Program-made: the position numbers and the translations under genes | DNA from: CAITSH01 sp945892985 | Lineage (GTDB): Bacteria; Pseudomonadota; Gammaproteobacteria; Burkholderiales; SG8-39 | Length of the DNA stretch: 21,620 nt | Assembly (NCBI GenBank): GCA_945892985.1 | Contig: CAMDDU010000061.1 | Location: forward strand, 1 to 21,620 | Reading direction: 5' to 3' | Shown: positions 1 to 7,168 of the stretch, piece after piece | Layout: every line of letters starts with the position of its first letter | Position numbering within the stretch: position 1 is the first letter of the stretch | Notes under the pieces: model-generated | Seen by the model: only the letters and a program-made list of their open reading frames with translations | The model's database searches: none | Told to the model about the DNA's origin: nothing

Positions 1-81
1 GCGCGCCAGAAACGCCGCTTTGCGCGTTGCTCTTCCATGTACCTCGAATCCTTTCGCCGCCGCCAGCGTCATTTGTTTCAT
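1..81 (-). CDS. IS5-family transposase, N-terminal fragment cut by window edge
   Basis: The ATG at 81-79 is preceded by GGGAGGATTGAGA, a strong Shine-Dalgarno with suitable spacing. The visible 27 residues read MKQMTLAAAKGFEVHGRATRKAAFLAR, all in frame to the edge. The segment GRATRKAAFLAR resembles the RRQTRKEIFLSRM start of E. coli IS5 transposase InsH (known from the family), where it precedes the helical N-terminal domain. The catalytic DDE residues lie beyond the edge, so activity cannot be judged. The flanking terminal repeat supports the call independently. Confidence 0.7.
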   Translation of the reverse strand, partial: MKQMTLAAAKGFEVHGRATRKAAFLAR

Positions 82-145
82 TCTCAATCCTCCCGTTTGC
101 GTCTCGCTATATGACAACAGACGCGCGGACTTGTTCAGTGTTTCC
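1..145 (-). mobile_element. End of an IS5-family insertion sequence (partial, left edge)
   Basis: The minus strand carries the start of a transposase (81 down to 1) preceded by a 46-base leader and an 18-bp terminal repeat at 128-145. Read inward, the repeat is GGAAACACTGAACAAGTC. From memory, the E. coli IS5 end is GGAAGGTGCGAACAAGTC, which agrees at positions 1-4 and 10-18. It abuts CTAG at 146-149, the type of YTAR tetranucleotide that IS5-subgroup elements duplicate. The rest of the element and its other end lie outside the window, so I cannot say whether it is intact. It sits just downstream of the terminator of the neighbouring operon and marks the edge of the catabolic block. Confidence 0.75.
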
Positions 146-149
146 CTAG
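128..149 (-). repeat. IS5-type terminal inverted repeat (128-145) plus CTAG target site (146-149)
   Basis: The minus strand reads CTAG and then GGAAACACTGAACAAGTC. The outer GGAA and the inner GAACAAGTC match the remembered IS5 terminal repeat. CTAG fits the YTAR target preference of the IS5 subgroup and should be repeated on the far side of the element, outside this window. Confidence 0.65.
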
Positions 150-162
150 TTTTGCAATCCCC

Positions 163-198
163 AAAAAGGCCGGCTCCGTTCACGGGGCCGGCCTTTTT
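163..198. terminator. Strong bidirectional intrinsic terminator
   Basis: A 16-bp hairpin: AAAAAGGCCGG (163-173) pairs with CCGGCCTTTTT (188-198), and inner CTCCG pairs with CGGGG with one G-T wobble, closing on a TTCA loop. A and T runs flank both sides, so it can stop transcription either way. It lies 15 bases past the stop codon of the BtrH-like gene and ends the three-gene minus-strand operon. It would also block read-through between the operon and the IS element. Confidence 0.85.
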
Positions 199-212
199 GC
201 TTTGTGCCAGGC

Positions 213-1448
213 TCAGGCCGCGACGGCCTTGACCTTTATGGCCGATAGGTGTGATACCGACGCCCAGCCTTGTCCCATCTGGGCCATTACGGCCAGTTCC
301 AGTTCAGCGATGCCCGCGAGCAGCGCTCCGGCTCTTTTCAAGTCGCTCTCGTAGCGCAGCAACTGAAACTGCGCCGATGACTGCTCCATCAACTGGGCGG
401 CCTGGCCGACTGCGCTTGCATCCAGGTTGCGTTTTTGCAATTCGATGGCCACGCGCTTCAAATAGCCTGCCGCAGCCCGGCGGCCGAGCACGCCGTGGTT
501 CGGTATGTTGCCCGCTACAAACAGCGGGCGGCGCTCCCCGGTTGGCGTTAGGGTGTCCTCAACCTCGCCCCTGAGGATGGCGGCGGCACAACGCGCCATG
601 CCGGGTGCGCCGGTTTCCCAGTGCGGAATCTGCCATTGGTTGCCAAACAGGGAATAGGGCTTGGGATATTCGCCTTTAAGGATTTTCAGGTTGCGGCGAT
701 AGCTGTCCCGGATTGCAACGGCAATATCCCAGTTCGGGTCGCGGCCGGGCTCGACCCATACCATCAGAAAAGGGCCGTAGCCGTCGTGCAGGCTCCACTG
801 GCCGCCCCATGGATGGTGATGCGCCCAAGCTTTGTACTGGTCGCCGGTGCGCTGCTGCGACTCGGTCCACGCCTGCTTGAACGCAGGGATCGGGCATTCG
901 TAGCGCGCGTTTTCGGCGATGTCGTTCGGTTCCCAAATGGTCACGGTCTGGCGTTCCAGGTCGTAGCCGGCGATGACGACGTGATGGCCGAAGCCAGAGT
1001 CCTTCATGGTGGCTTTCTGGAACGCGAGCCGGGGCGAGGTCTTTGCACCGTAGGGCAGCAGCATGCTGTAGTGCACGCCGACCTGAACCGGTATGCCGCG
1101 GTCTATCAGGCCGCACAGCTTGGCGAACGCCTCTTCCACGCCGCCTTCGGTGTCCTCCTCCCAGTGCGAGGTGAAACCCAGGGTCTTGGGTACGTACTCC
1201 CAGATTTCGTGAAACGCACCCTTGCCGCCGTTGAATGCGGGTGCGCCCCAGGACGGGCACCAACGGAATGAAAAACCGTCACCGCTCAGCCCGTCGGCGA
1301 ATAGCACATCGTCCTCGCCCCAGTGGCGCAGCATGCCAAGGACGCCGGTGAAATAGCAGCGTCCTGAATTGCCGTTGTCCGGGTAGCCCTTGGGCCCCAG
1401 CCAGGTCATCGAGAAGTAGCTGTCGGAGTAATTGCTGATTTGTGGCAT
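213..1448 (-). CDS. BtrH-like / C39-peptidase-like cysteine-fold protein
   Basis: 411 residues; the ATG is preceded by AGGAG eight bases upstream. The N-terminal half looks like the BtrH N-terminal family (named for butirosin biosynthesis protein H), a papain/C39-type fold. Visible features are Cys31 in NSGRCYFTG, a GIPVQVGVHYSMLLPY strand segment (about 118-133), and GHHVVIAGYD (154-163) followed by WEPND (172-176). These would supply a Cys-His-Asp/Asn triad. The C-terminal half (about 240-411) is alpha-helical by composition, with an A/E/L/Q-rich tail, and I do not recognise it. There is no signal peptide, so it is probably cytoplasmic. It is the last gene of an operon with an alpha/beta hydrolase and a Bug binding protein. 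It could be an amidase, acyltransferase or peptidase; the substrate is unknown. Confidence 0.6.
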   Translation of the reverse strand: MPQISNYSDSYFSMTWLGPKGYPDNGNSGRCYFTGVLGMLRHWGEDDVLFADGLSGDGFSFRWCPSWGAPAFNGGKGAFHEIWEYVPKTLGFTSHWEEDTEGGVEEAFAKLCGLIDRGIPVQVGVHYSMLLPYGAKTSPRLAFQKATMKDSGFGHHVVIAGYDLERQTVTIWEPNDIAENARYECPIPAFKQAWTESQQRTGDQYKAWAHHHPWGGQWSLHDGYGPFLMVWVEPGRDPNWDIAVAIRDSYRRNLKILKGEYPKPYSLFGNQWQIPHWETGAPGMARCAAAILRGEVEDTLTPTGERRPLFVAGNIPNHGVLGRRAAAGYLKRVAIELQKRNLDASAVGQAAQLMEQSSAQFQLLRYESDLKRAGALLAGIAELELAVMAQMGQGWASVSHLSAIKVKAVAA

Positions 1449-1514
1449 TGCTGATCTCCTGAATGGTTCGCGTAAAAGCTGGTGTGCAATGCTGGAAGTT
1501 TAAGCCAATAGCGC

Positions 1515-2702
1515 TTAGCCCGGATAAAAGGCGAGACGGGTCTGGTCTATTTCAAAAACGTCGCAGAGCCAGTCGAGCATCAATTCCTGGCCAAGGGTCG
1601 GGTTATCGTGCTGGCAGTGCTCGGCACCGGTTTCCTCCTCGCTGGTAAGGCGCAGCGTCGCCTTGATACCGTGTTTCACGGCGTAGTCATACACGGTCTG
1701 CACCGTCTCCACGCCGAGGACGTCGTGGCCGCGGTGGATGATCAGGTAGGGGCACTTCATGTGCTCGAGCACGCCGTCGAGCTTGAACGGCTTGGCGATT
1801 TCAGTGGCTTCAGCCATCGATTTCGCGCCGAACACCCACTTGATATGGCCTGCGAGGCCGTGATTTTCGTCGCGGACCTTCCAGCGTTCATGGATGTCCC
1901 AGATTGCGCCGTGTGAGATACAGGCGGCGAGACGTGGTTCCATGGCACCGGCACGCGCGGCGTAATAACCGCCGAGGCTAGAGCCGCTCACCGCGATGCG
2001 CGAGACATCGACATCCGCGCGCGTTTCCAACCAGTCAATGGCACGCCCGACGGGCACCTCGTAGTCGTAGCGGGTGGGGATGCCGTGCCGGCGCAGCGTC
2101 CCACCCTGGCCGGGACCGTCGAGCAGCAGAACGGATATGCCGCGTTGCACGGCGCCGCGGCCTGTCATGAACCACATTTCGTCCTTGAAGGAATCCAGCC
2201 CACCGACCGAGATCAGCACCGGCTGCTTGTCGCCGCCATTGGCGGAGCGGATGAAGTATCCGGGCATGGATTTGCCGTTTTCATAGGGTATTTCGACAAT
2301 TTCGGCCTTGGGCGTGAGCTGCAGGAAACATTTGGCCGAGGCCGCCTCGCAGCGGTCGAATGTGGCGAGACGGCGCGGGTCGTCAGCCTTGAGCCAGAAT
2401 TCCGCCTCGCGAAAATAATTTGCCGCCCGCAGCCAGCAGTTCATGGCGGTGCGCACATGGCCTTTGCCCATCGCCTCGTCGCCGCGCAGGTCGTTGCGGT
2501 TTGCGATGTGCGTCCACTCGCGGTACCAACTTTCGTAATCACCAGGAATGATTTTGCTCGCAGCCTGAAACACTTCGCTGACGGCGCCGCCACCTTCCTG
2601 GGTCTCTCCAAGGCCGCGGCGGAATTGGTAGGACATCCAGAATTCATCGGGCCAGTGATGCCAGCCGAAGGGTTCATAGGCGGGCGGGGTGTGCGTGCTC
2701 AT
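1515..2702 (-). CDS. Alpha/beta hydrolase, 2,6-dihydroxypseudooxynicotine hydrolase-like
   Basis: 395 residues. The start ATG follows AAAGGAC with suitable spacing. An N-terminal helical cap (about 1-130) precedes an alpha/beta-hydrolase core. In the core I see GGLDSFKDE (167-175, oxyanion-hole region), LLDGPGQG (193-200), the nucleophile elbow GSSLGG with Ser242, RGHD with Asp327 as likely acid, and AEHCQHDNP with His362 as likely base. Cap plus core matches the family of Arthrobacter 2,6-dihydroxypseudooxynicotine hydrolase, which cleaves a C-C bond next to a ketone on a hydroxylated heteroaromatic ring; related FrsA and polyketide-tailoring esterases share the fold. It sits between a binding protein and the BtrH-like gene, so a degradative hydrolysis is likely. 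The true substrate is not visible from sequence; an esterase or dienelactone-hydrolase-like role is the alternative. Confidence 0.75.
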   Translation of the reverse strand: MSTHTPPAYEPFGWHHWPDEFWMSYQFRRGLGETQEGGGAVSEVFQAASKIIPGDYESWYREWTHIANRNDLRGDEAMGKGHVRTAMNCWLRAANYFREAEFWLKADDPRRLATFDRCEAASAKCFLQLTPKAEIVEIPYENGKSMPGYFIRSANGGDKQPVLISVGGLDSFKDEMWFMTGRGAVQRGISVLLLDGPGQGGTLRRHGIPTRYDYEVPVGRAIDWLETRADVDVSRIAVSGSSLGGYYAARAGAMEPRLAACISHGAIWDIHERWKVRDENHGLAGHIKWVFGAKSMAEATEIAKPFKLDGVLEHMKCPYLIIHRGHDVLGVETVQTVYDYAVKHGIKATLRLTSEEETGAEHCQHDNPTLGQELMLDWLCDVFEIDQTRLAFYPG

Positions 2703-2728
2703 GTTGGGAGTCCTTTTTTTGCGCTAAA

Positions 2729-3706
2729 TTATTTTTGCTTATCGAGGCCGAGCTTGCGGATGAGGTCGCCCCACTTGGCGAAATCCTGGGCCCAGATTGC
2801 TTCGAAATACTGGGGCGATCCCACCGAGATGTCCAGACCGAGGGATTCCGCCTTCTGTGTAATGTCGGGCATTTTTAGCGCGTTGTTCACGGCGACATTG
2901 ATTCGCGTGACGATGTCCGGCGGTGTACCCTTGCGGGCGAACAATCCGAACCAGCCCAGCGCTTCGTAGCCGGAAACGGTTTCGTTGAACGCCGGGATGT
3001 CGGGCGCGGTAGGCGAGCGCTTTTTGCCGGTCATCGCGATTGGCTTCATCTTTCCTGCTTTCACATTCTGCAGCAGGGAGGTAAAGCCAAGGATGGTCAG
3101 TTCAATTCGTCCGCCCATGACATCAGCTGGAATTTGCGCGTTGCCTTTGTACGGGATGTGCAGGAAGTCCATGCCGGTGCGGTCTTTGAGCAGTTCCATC
3201 GACAGATGAGGAAAACCGCCCTCCCCGTTGGTCGCAAGGCGTACTTTTCCGGGATTCGCTTTGGAGTATGCGACGAGCTCGGGCAGCGTCTTCGGGCCAA
3301 AATCCAGATTGGATACCAGCATCAGGTCGTTGGAAAACATTGCAGCGACAGGAATGAAATCCGCGCGAATATCGAAGTTTGGCTTGTTCAGGTTCGGGGA
3401 CACCGCCATGCTGCCCATCTGCCCGAGAACAAATGTGTAGCCGTCGGGCTCCGCCTGCAGCGCCACTTGCAGGCCGACAATGCCGCTCGCCCCGGGTCGG
3501 TTGTCGACGATCACCGGCTGCCCAACCTGCTCGCTGACCTTTTGCCCGATGAGCCTCGCGATCACATCGCTGAGGTCCCCGGCCTGGTAGGGCACTACGA
3601 TGCGTATCGGCTTGGAGGGATAGCTTTGCGCAAGGGCGTGGGGTGAGACGGCAATGGTGAATAGAAGGGCGGTACAGGCCAAGAGGGGCCGCAATAGCGC
3701 ATTCAT
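2729..3706 (-). CDS. Bug-type (TTT family) periplasmic solute-binding protein 1
   Basis: 325 residues from the ATG at 3706, which has AAGGAG ten bases upstream; an upstream in-frame ATG at 3775 would add an implausible 23-residue leader. A Sec signal peptide (MNALLRPLLACTALLFTIAV) ends near ALA-Q27. The mature part begins SYPSKPIRIVVPY and holds family landmarks NRPGASG, EPDGYTF and LHIPYKG. These proteins capture carboxylates in the periplasm for tripartite tricarboxylate transporters; no TctA or TctB gene is present here. The first ligand loop, normally PPGGxxD, reads PYQAGDLSD (39-47), so the double glycine is lost and ligand choice may differ. It is the first gene of the minus-strand operon, 26 bases ahead of the hydrolase. 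Confidence 0.9.
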   Translation of the reverse strand: MNALLRPLLACTALLFTIAVSPHALAQSYPSKPIRIVVPYQAGDLSDVIARLIGQKVSEQVGQPVIVDNRPGASGIVGLQVALQAEPDGYTFVLGQMGSMAVSPNLNKPNFDIRADFIPVAAMFSNDLMLVSNLDFGPKTLPELVAYSKANPGKVRLATNGEGGFPHLSMELLKDRTGMDFLHIPYKGNAQIPADVMGGRIELTILGFTSLLQNVKAGKMKPIAMTGKKRSPTAPDIPAFNETVSGYEALGWFGLFARKGTPPDIVTRINVAVNNALKMPDITQKAESLGLDISVGSPQYFEAIWAQDFAKWGDLIRKLGLDKQK

Positions 3707-4197
3707 CGGGCGTTGCTCCTTGTCTATCTGGAAGTGGAATGGGTCGTCCGCATTCCTAAGCAAGAGTTCTACCATGTTTTTTGTCCTGCGTTCGCGTTTG
3801 AATCATAGCGACGCGCGTGAGCGACTAAGCGGGTGCCTGGTCGGCGTAATGTGTTTCGTCCTTGGTTCAGCTGCGGTTCATCCGTGGCCTATTAAAGGGC
3901 GAGGTGGATTGATATTGCATCGGTGTGGAGCAGTCCCCATCGGCTAAAAATGCGCGCCAGGCGGGTATTTTCAGTCATTTTTTCTTGAGACGACCCCGGT
4001 GATCCGCCGGCTCGGCACTTCGCTCCCGGAATGGCGGTGCTGATTTCCTCCAAAGGAAACGCCGACGAAGTTATCATAGCGCCGGCTCCAAAGCTGCAGA
4101 CCAAGCTGGGGATCCGAGTGAGCACGTCGCGCTGTTTCCGTCCGATGATTGAATTGCCGGGGTTCCGGGCGGGGGAAAGCAACCCAAGGAGGATTTT
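3707..4197. other. Divergent intergenic control region, no convincing gene
   Basis: 491 bases separate the binding-protein operon (minus) from the dioxygenase operon (plus). Short open frames here lack family features and good ribosome sites. The space should hold both promoters. I find one clear palindrome (4044-4059) and a TATCAT box (4072-4077) but no convincing -35 element. No regulator gene adjoins it. Confidence 0.7.
4044..4077 (+). promoter_or_regulatory. Candidate operator palindrome and -10 box upstream of dioxygenase operon
   Basis: TTTCCT-CCAA-AGGAAA (4044-4059) is a perfect 6-bp inverted repeat, 12 bases before TATCAT (4072-4077), a fair -10 hexamer for the plus strand. The arrangement would place a bound protein over the -35 region. 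The start codon is 120 bases further on. This is a pattern observation; no regulator is identified. Confidence 0.3.
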
Positions 4198-5520
4198 ATG
4201 GTGATGTCCGACCGCATTGCGGCAATGATCGACGCGCGAGAAGGTCGTTTTCGCGTCGATCGGGCGATTTATTCCGATCCCGACATTTTTGAGTCGGAGA
4301 TGGAATTATTTTTTGAAGGCGGCTGGGTGTTTCTTGCGCACGAGAGCCAAATCCGTAATTCGGGTGATTATTTTTCCACCCGCATTGGCCGCCAACCGGT
4401 GTTTCTGGTGCGCAAGAAGGACGGCGGCATTGGCGGCTTCATCAACGCCTGTGCCCATCGCGCGGCGACACTGGTCCCGCTCGAACACGGTCGCGCCAAT
4501 CTGTTTACCTGCCGTTTTCACGGTTGGGCGTTTAACCACGACGGACATTGCGTCAAGATCAAGAGCGAGGAGACCGGCGCGTACACGGACATGGCCGGCA
4601 AAGACCAATTCGGTTTGACGCCAATCGCGCGGGTCGACTCCTATCGCGGGTTTATTTTCGCCAGCCTCAAGGCCGATGTTCCGGCGCTCAAGGACTGGCT
4701 TGCCGGTACCACGAGCTGGATAGACCTGCTGGCCGACCAGTCGCCGCAGGGACTGGAAGTTATTCCCGGCTCGTCGACATATACCGTCTATGGCAACTGG
4801 AAATTGCAGGCTGAAAACGGCGTCGATGGCTACCACGTGTCCACCGTCCATCGTGTTTTCGCAGCCACGGTGGCGCAGCGTGAAGCCAAGGCTAATCTTG
4901 GCGGCCTGCAGCGTACCGAATCCGGACGCATGCTCGGTAATGTCGACTCCGGTTCCTACGACTTTGGCAACGGTCACCTCGGTATCTGGGCCAAGCGCGC
5001 CGATCCGACCAAGCATCCCTTGTGGCCGCAGAAGGAAAGGCTGGAAAAGTCCTTCCCGCCCGAGCGCATTGAGTGGATGCTCAATCGCGGGCGCAACCTA
5101 TTCGTGTTCCCCAACGCCTTCATCATGGACAACCCGTCCTCGCAGATCCGCACGCTCAACCCGATAGCCCCCGGGGTGTGTGAGATCACCGTCCGTTGTA
5201 TCGCCCCGGTCGGGGAGCCGGCCGAGGCGAGAGCCGCGCGCCTGCGCAAATTCGAGGATTTTTACCTGACGACCGGCATGGCGAGTTCCGACGATCTGGC
5301 CGCGCTGGAGGCGACCCACAGCGGCGGCTTTGGACGCGCCGCGCGCTGGAATGACTTTGCCCGCGGTATGGGCGCCATCCGTCATGGCGCGGAGGACACC
5401 GACGGTGCGAAAATCGGGCTGGTGCCGAATACGATGAACGCCAATTGGGACCATGAGGCGCTGTATCACGGCTTCTACCGTTTCTGGAAGGAACGCATGA
5501 TCGAAGGGAGCCGGTCATGA
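4198..5520 (+). CDS. Aromatic ring-hydroxylating dioxygenase, large (alpha) subunit
   Basis: 440 residues; the ATG follows a near-perfect AAGGAGG. The Rieske [2Fe-2S] site is C85-A-H87 with C105-R-F-H108 (17-residue spacer), exactly the family pattern. The mononuclear iron site is D210-x2-H213-x4-H218 in WKLQAENGVDGYHVSTVH, with a likely third ligand in SSDDLAALEA. WKLQxENGxDGYHV and the C-terminal FEDFYLTTGMASSDDL segment resemble benzoate 1,2-dioxygenase BenA and the toluate, anthranilate and 2-halobenzoate enzymes. It would add both atoms of O2 to an aromatic carboxylate or related acid in the cytoplasm, with electrons from a reductase that is not encoded in the window. It overlaps the small-subunit gene by ATGA. 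The exact substrate cannot be read from sequence. Confidence 0.92.
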   Translation: MVMSDRIAAMIDAREGRFRVDRAIYSDPDIFESEMELFFEGGWVFLAHESQIRNSGDYFSTRIGRQPVFLVRKKDGGIGGFINACAHRAATLVPLEHGRANLFTCRFHGWAFNHDGHCVKIKSEETGAYTDMAGKDQFGLTPIARVDSYRGFIFASLKADVPALKDWLAGTTSWIDLLADQSPQGLEVIPGSSTYTVYGNWKLQAENGVDGYHVSTVHRVFAATVAQREAKANLGGLQRTESGRMLGNVDSGSYDFGNGHLGIWAKRADPTKHPLWPQKERLEKSFPPERIEWMLNRGRNLFVFPNAFIMDNPSSQIRTLNPIAPGVCEITVRCIAPVGEPAEARAARLRKFEDFYLTTGMASSDDLAALEATHSGGFGRAARWNDFARGMGAIRHGAEDTDGAKIGLVPNTMNANWDHEALYHGFYRFWKERMIEGSRS

Positions 5521-6014
5521 GCGCCGATACGGCACTGCGCAACCGCGTCGAAGACCTGCTGTTCCGCGAGGCCGCCCTGCTTGATGAAAAGAAGTGGCAG
5601 GCGTGGCTGCAGTTATATGTCGAGGATGCGGTGTTCTGGATGCCTGCCTGGACCAGCGAATATGAGCTTACGGTCGACCCGGAGCTCGGGCTCAATCTGC
5701 TTTATCTGAAAGGCCGCGCCAGCCTCGAAGACCGCGTGTTCCGCATCGAAAGCGGGGATTCTTTTGCGTCGGTGCCGATGGCGCGCACGACCCACCTTGT
5801 GGGCACGGTGATGCTGATCGACGGCAATGGCGCTGATATTGCTGCGCGGGCGAGCTGGATTGTGCATTCCTACGGCATTCACGGCGGTATCACGCGCAGC
5901 GGCTCGTATGAGTACAGGTTTCGGGAAGAGGCCGGCGATTTGAGGATCGCTGTTAAAAAAATCATCATGATCGACGACAAGCTGGTCGGTCCGGTCGATA
6001 TTTTTCACGTCTAG
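5517..6014 (+). CDS. Aromatic ring-hydroxylating dioxygenase, small (beta) subunit
   Basis: 165 residues, the usual length. The ATG overlaps the alpha stop (ATGA) and has AGGGAG just upstream, implying translational coupling and 1:1 assembly as in alpha3beta3 enzymes. The order FREAALLDEKKWQAWLQLYVEDAVFWMPAW, a downstream SLEDRVFRIESG and ARTTHLVGTV matches the BenB/AntB-type small subunit of the NTF2-like cone fold. It is structural and has no cofactor. It is followed after 8 bases by the dehydrogenase gene. Confidence 0.9.
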   Translation: MSADTALRNRVEDLLFREAALLDEKKWQAWLQLYVEDAVFWMPAWTSEYELTVDPELGLNLLYLKGRASLEDRVFRIESGDSFASVPMARTTHLVGTVMLIDGNGADIAARASWIVHSYGIHGGITRSGSYEYRFREEAGDLRIAVKKIIMIDDKLVGPVDIFHV

Positions 6015-6022
6015 GACCGGAC

Positions 6023-7057
6023 ATGCGCGCTTTGTGCAAGGTGGAGGCGGTGGAGGGCGGCATTGCGTTGCGCGATGTTGGTGTGCGCGAGCCCGCCGCG
6101 GGCGAGGTGCGGTTAAAAGTGGGCGCCGCCGGCATTTGCGGCACCGACATGCAGATCTACAAGTGGGCGCCGCGCATGGCGCGACGCATGAAACTGCCCT
6201 GTGTCATGGGCCACGAGGTGAGCGGCGTCATCGACGCGTTGGGTGGCGGGGTCACTGGCCTCAATATCGGCGACAGGGTCAGCCTCGAGTCGCATGTGTT
6301 CTGCGGCCAGTGCAAGCAATGCGCCTCGGGGCGTGCCCATTTGTGCACGAAAACGACTTATCCGGGCATCGACTTTGACGGCGGCTTTGCGGACTATGTG
6401 GTGGTGCCCTCTTGCATTGTATGGGTCAACCCGCCCGGGCTTGCACATGAAATCGCCGCCATGCAAGAGCCCTTCGGTATCGCCGTGCACGCCAGTCTGG
6501 AGGGCTCGGGTGTCGCCGACCAGACAGTGTTGGTCAATGGCTGCGGTCCGATCGGCCTGATGAACGTGGCGGCGGCGCGCGCTCTGGGCGCACGCCTGAT
6601 CATTGCCTGCGATCCCAACCCGCTGCGGCGCGCTACTGCGAAGTTGCTTGGTGCAGATCGTTGCGTCGATCCGCTGACCGAGGATTTGCCGGCGATTGTC
6701 CGCGACATGACCGGTGGTGATGGTGTCGACGTCGGCATTGAATACTCTGGTACCGAGGCCGGGTTTCGCAACGTGTTTGAGTGCATCACCAAAGGCGGGG
6801 ATTTCCGGCTGGTCGGTGCGCCGCCAAAGGCGATTGCCGTCGATTTCACCCTCTGGCTGCTCAAGTGTCCGCGCATGGTAAACATCCACGGACGCAAAAT
6901 CTGGGAGACTTGGAAAAGCGCCACCGCCTTGCTGCAATCGGGCCTGGTTGACCTGCGTCCGCTGGCCTCGCATGTGCTGCCCTTATCCGAGGCGCAGCGC
7001 GGGTTTGATCTGATTCTTGCCGGGCAGGCTGTGAAGCCAATCCTGGTTCCCGACTGA
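6023..7057 (+). CDS. Zinc-dependent medium-chain dehydrogenase, threonine 3-dehydrogenase-like
   Basis: 344 residues; AGGAC precedes the ATG, 8 bases after the beta-subunit gene. The catalytic zinc ligands are C39 in GICGTD, H64-E65 in GHEVSG and probably the E of QEPFG (149). The structural zinc site is C94, C97, C100 and C108. The Rossmann motif GCGPIG (173-178) and an Asp at the end of the next strand (ACDPN) indicate NAD. The C-terminal HGRKIWETW and LLQSGLVDLRPLASH closely parallel L-threonine 3-dehydrogenase Tdh. In this operon it most likely oxidises the diol or alcohol made by the dioxygenase, where a short-chain BenD-type enzyme is normally found. A polyol or amino-alcohol dehydrogenase role is the alternative. 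Confidence 0.88.
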   Translation: MRALCKVEAVEGGIALRDVGVREPAAGEVRLKVGAAGICGTDMQIYKWAPRMARRMKLPCVMGHEVSGVIDALGGGVTGLNIGDRVSLESHVFCGQCKQCASGRAHLCTKTTYPGIDFDGGFADYVVVPSCIVWVNPPGLAHEIAAMQEPFGIAVHASLEGSGVADQTVLVNGCGPIGLMNVAAARALGARLIIACDPNPLRRATAKLLGADRCVDPLTEDLPAIVRDMTGGDGVDVGIEYSGTEAGFRNVFECITKGGDFRLVGAPPKAIAVDFTLWLLKCPRMVNIHGRKIWETWKSATALLQSGLVDLRPLASHVLPLSEAQRGFDLILAGQAVKPILVPD

Positions 7058-7168
7058 TGGCCTCTGTGCCCCTTTAGCCTTTTACTCCTACTTACCCTTG
7101 TGCACCCGTACTTCGGGTCGCCAAACCCACGCATGAACAATAATCCACAAAAACAGCAAGGAGAGAAA

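Noticed and set aside
3892..4182. 96-codon minus-strand open frame in the divergent region
   Set aside because: No recognisable family, composition unlike the neighbouring proteins, no good ribosome site, and it spans the probable dioxygenase promoter.
4306..5016. 236-codon open frame antisense to the dioxygenase large subunit
   Set aside because: A shadow frame produced by GC-rich third positions; the sense frame has intact Rieske and iron motifs.
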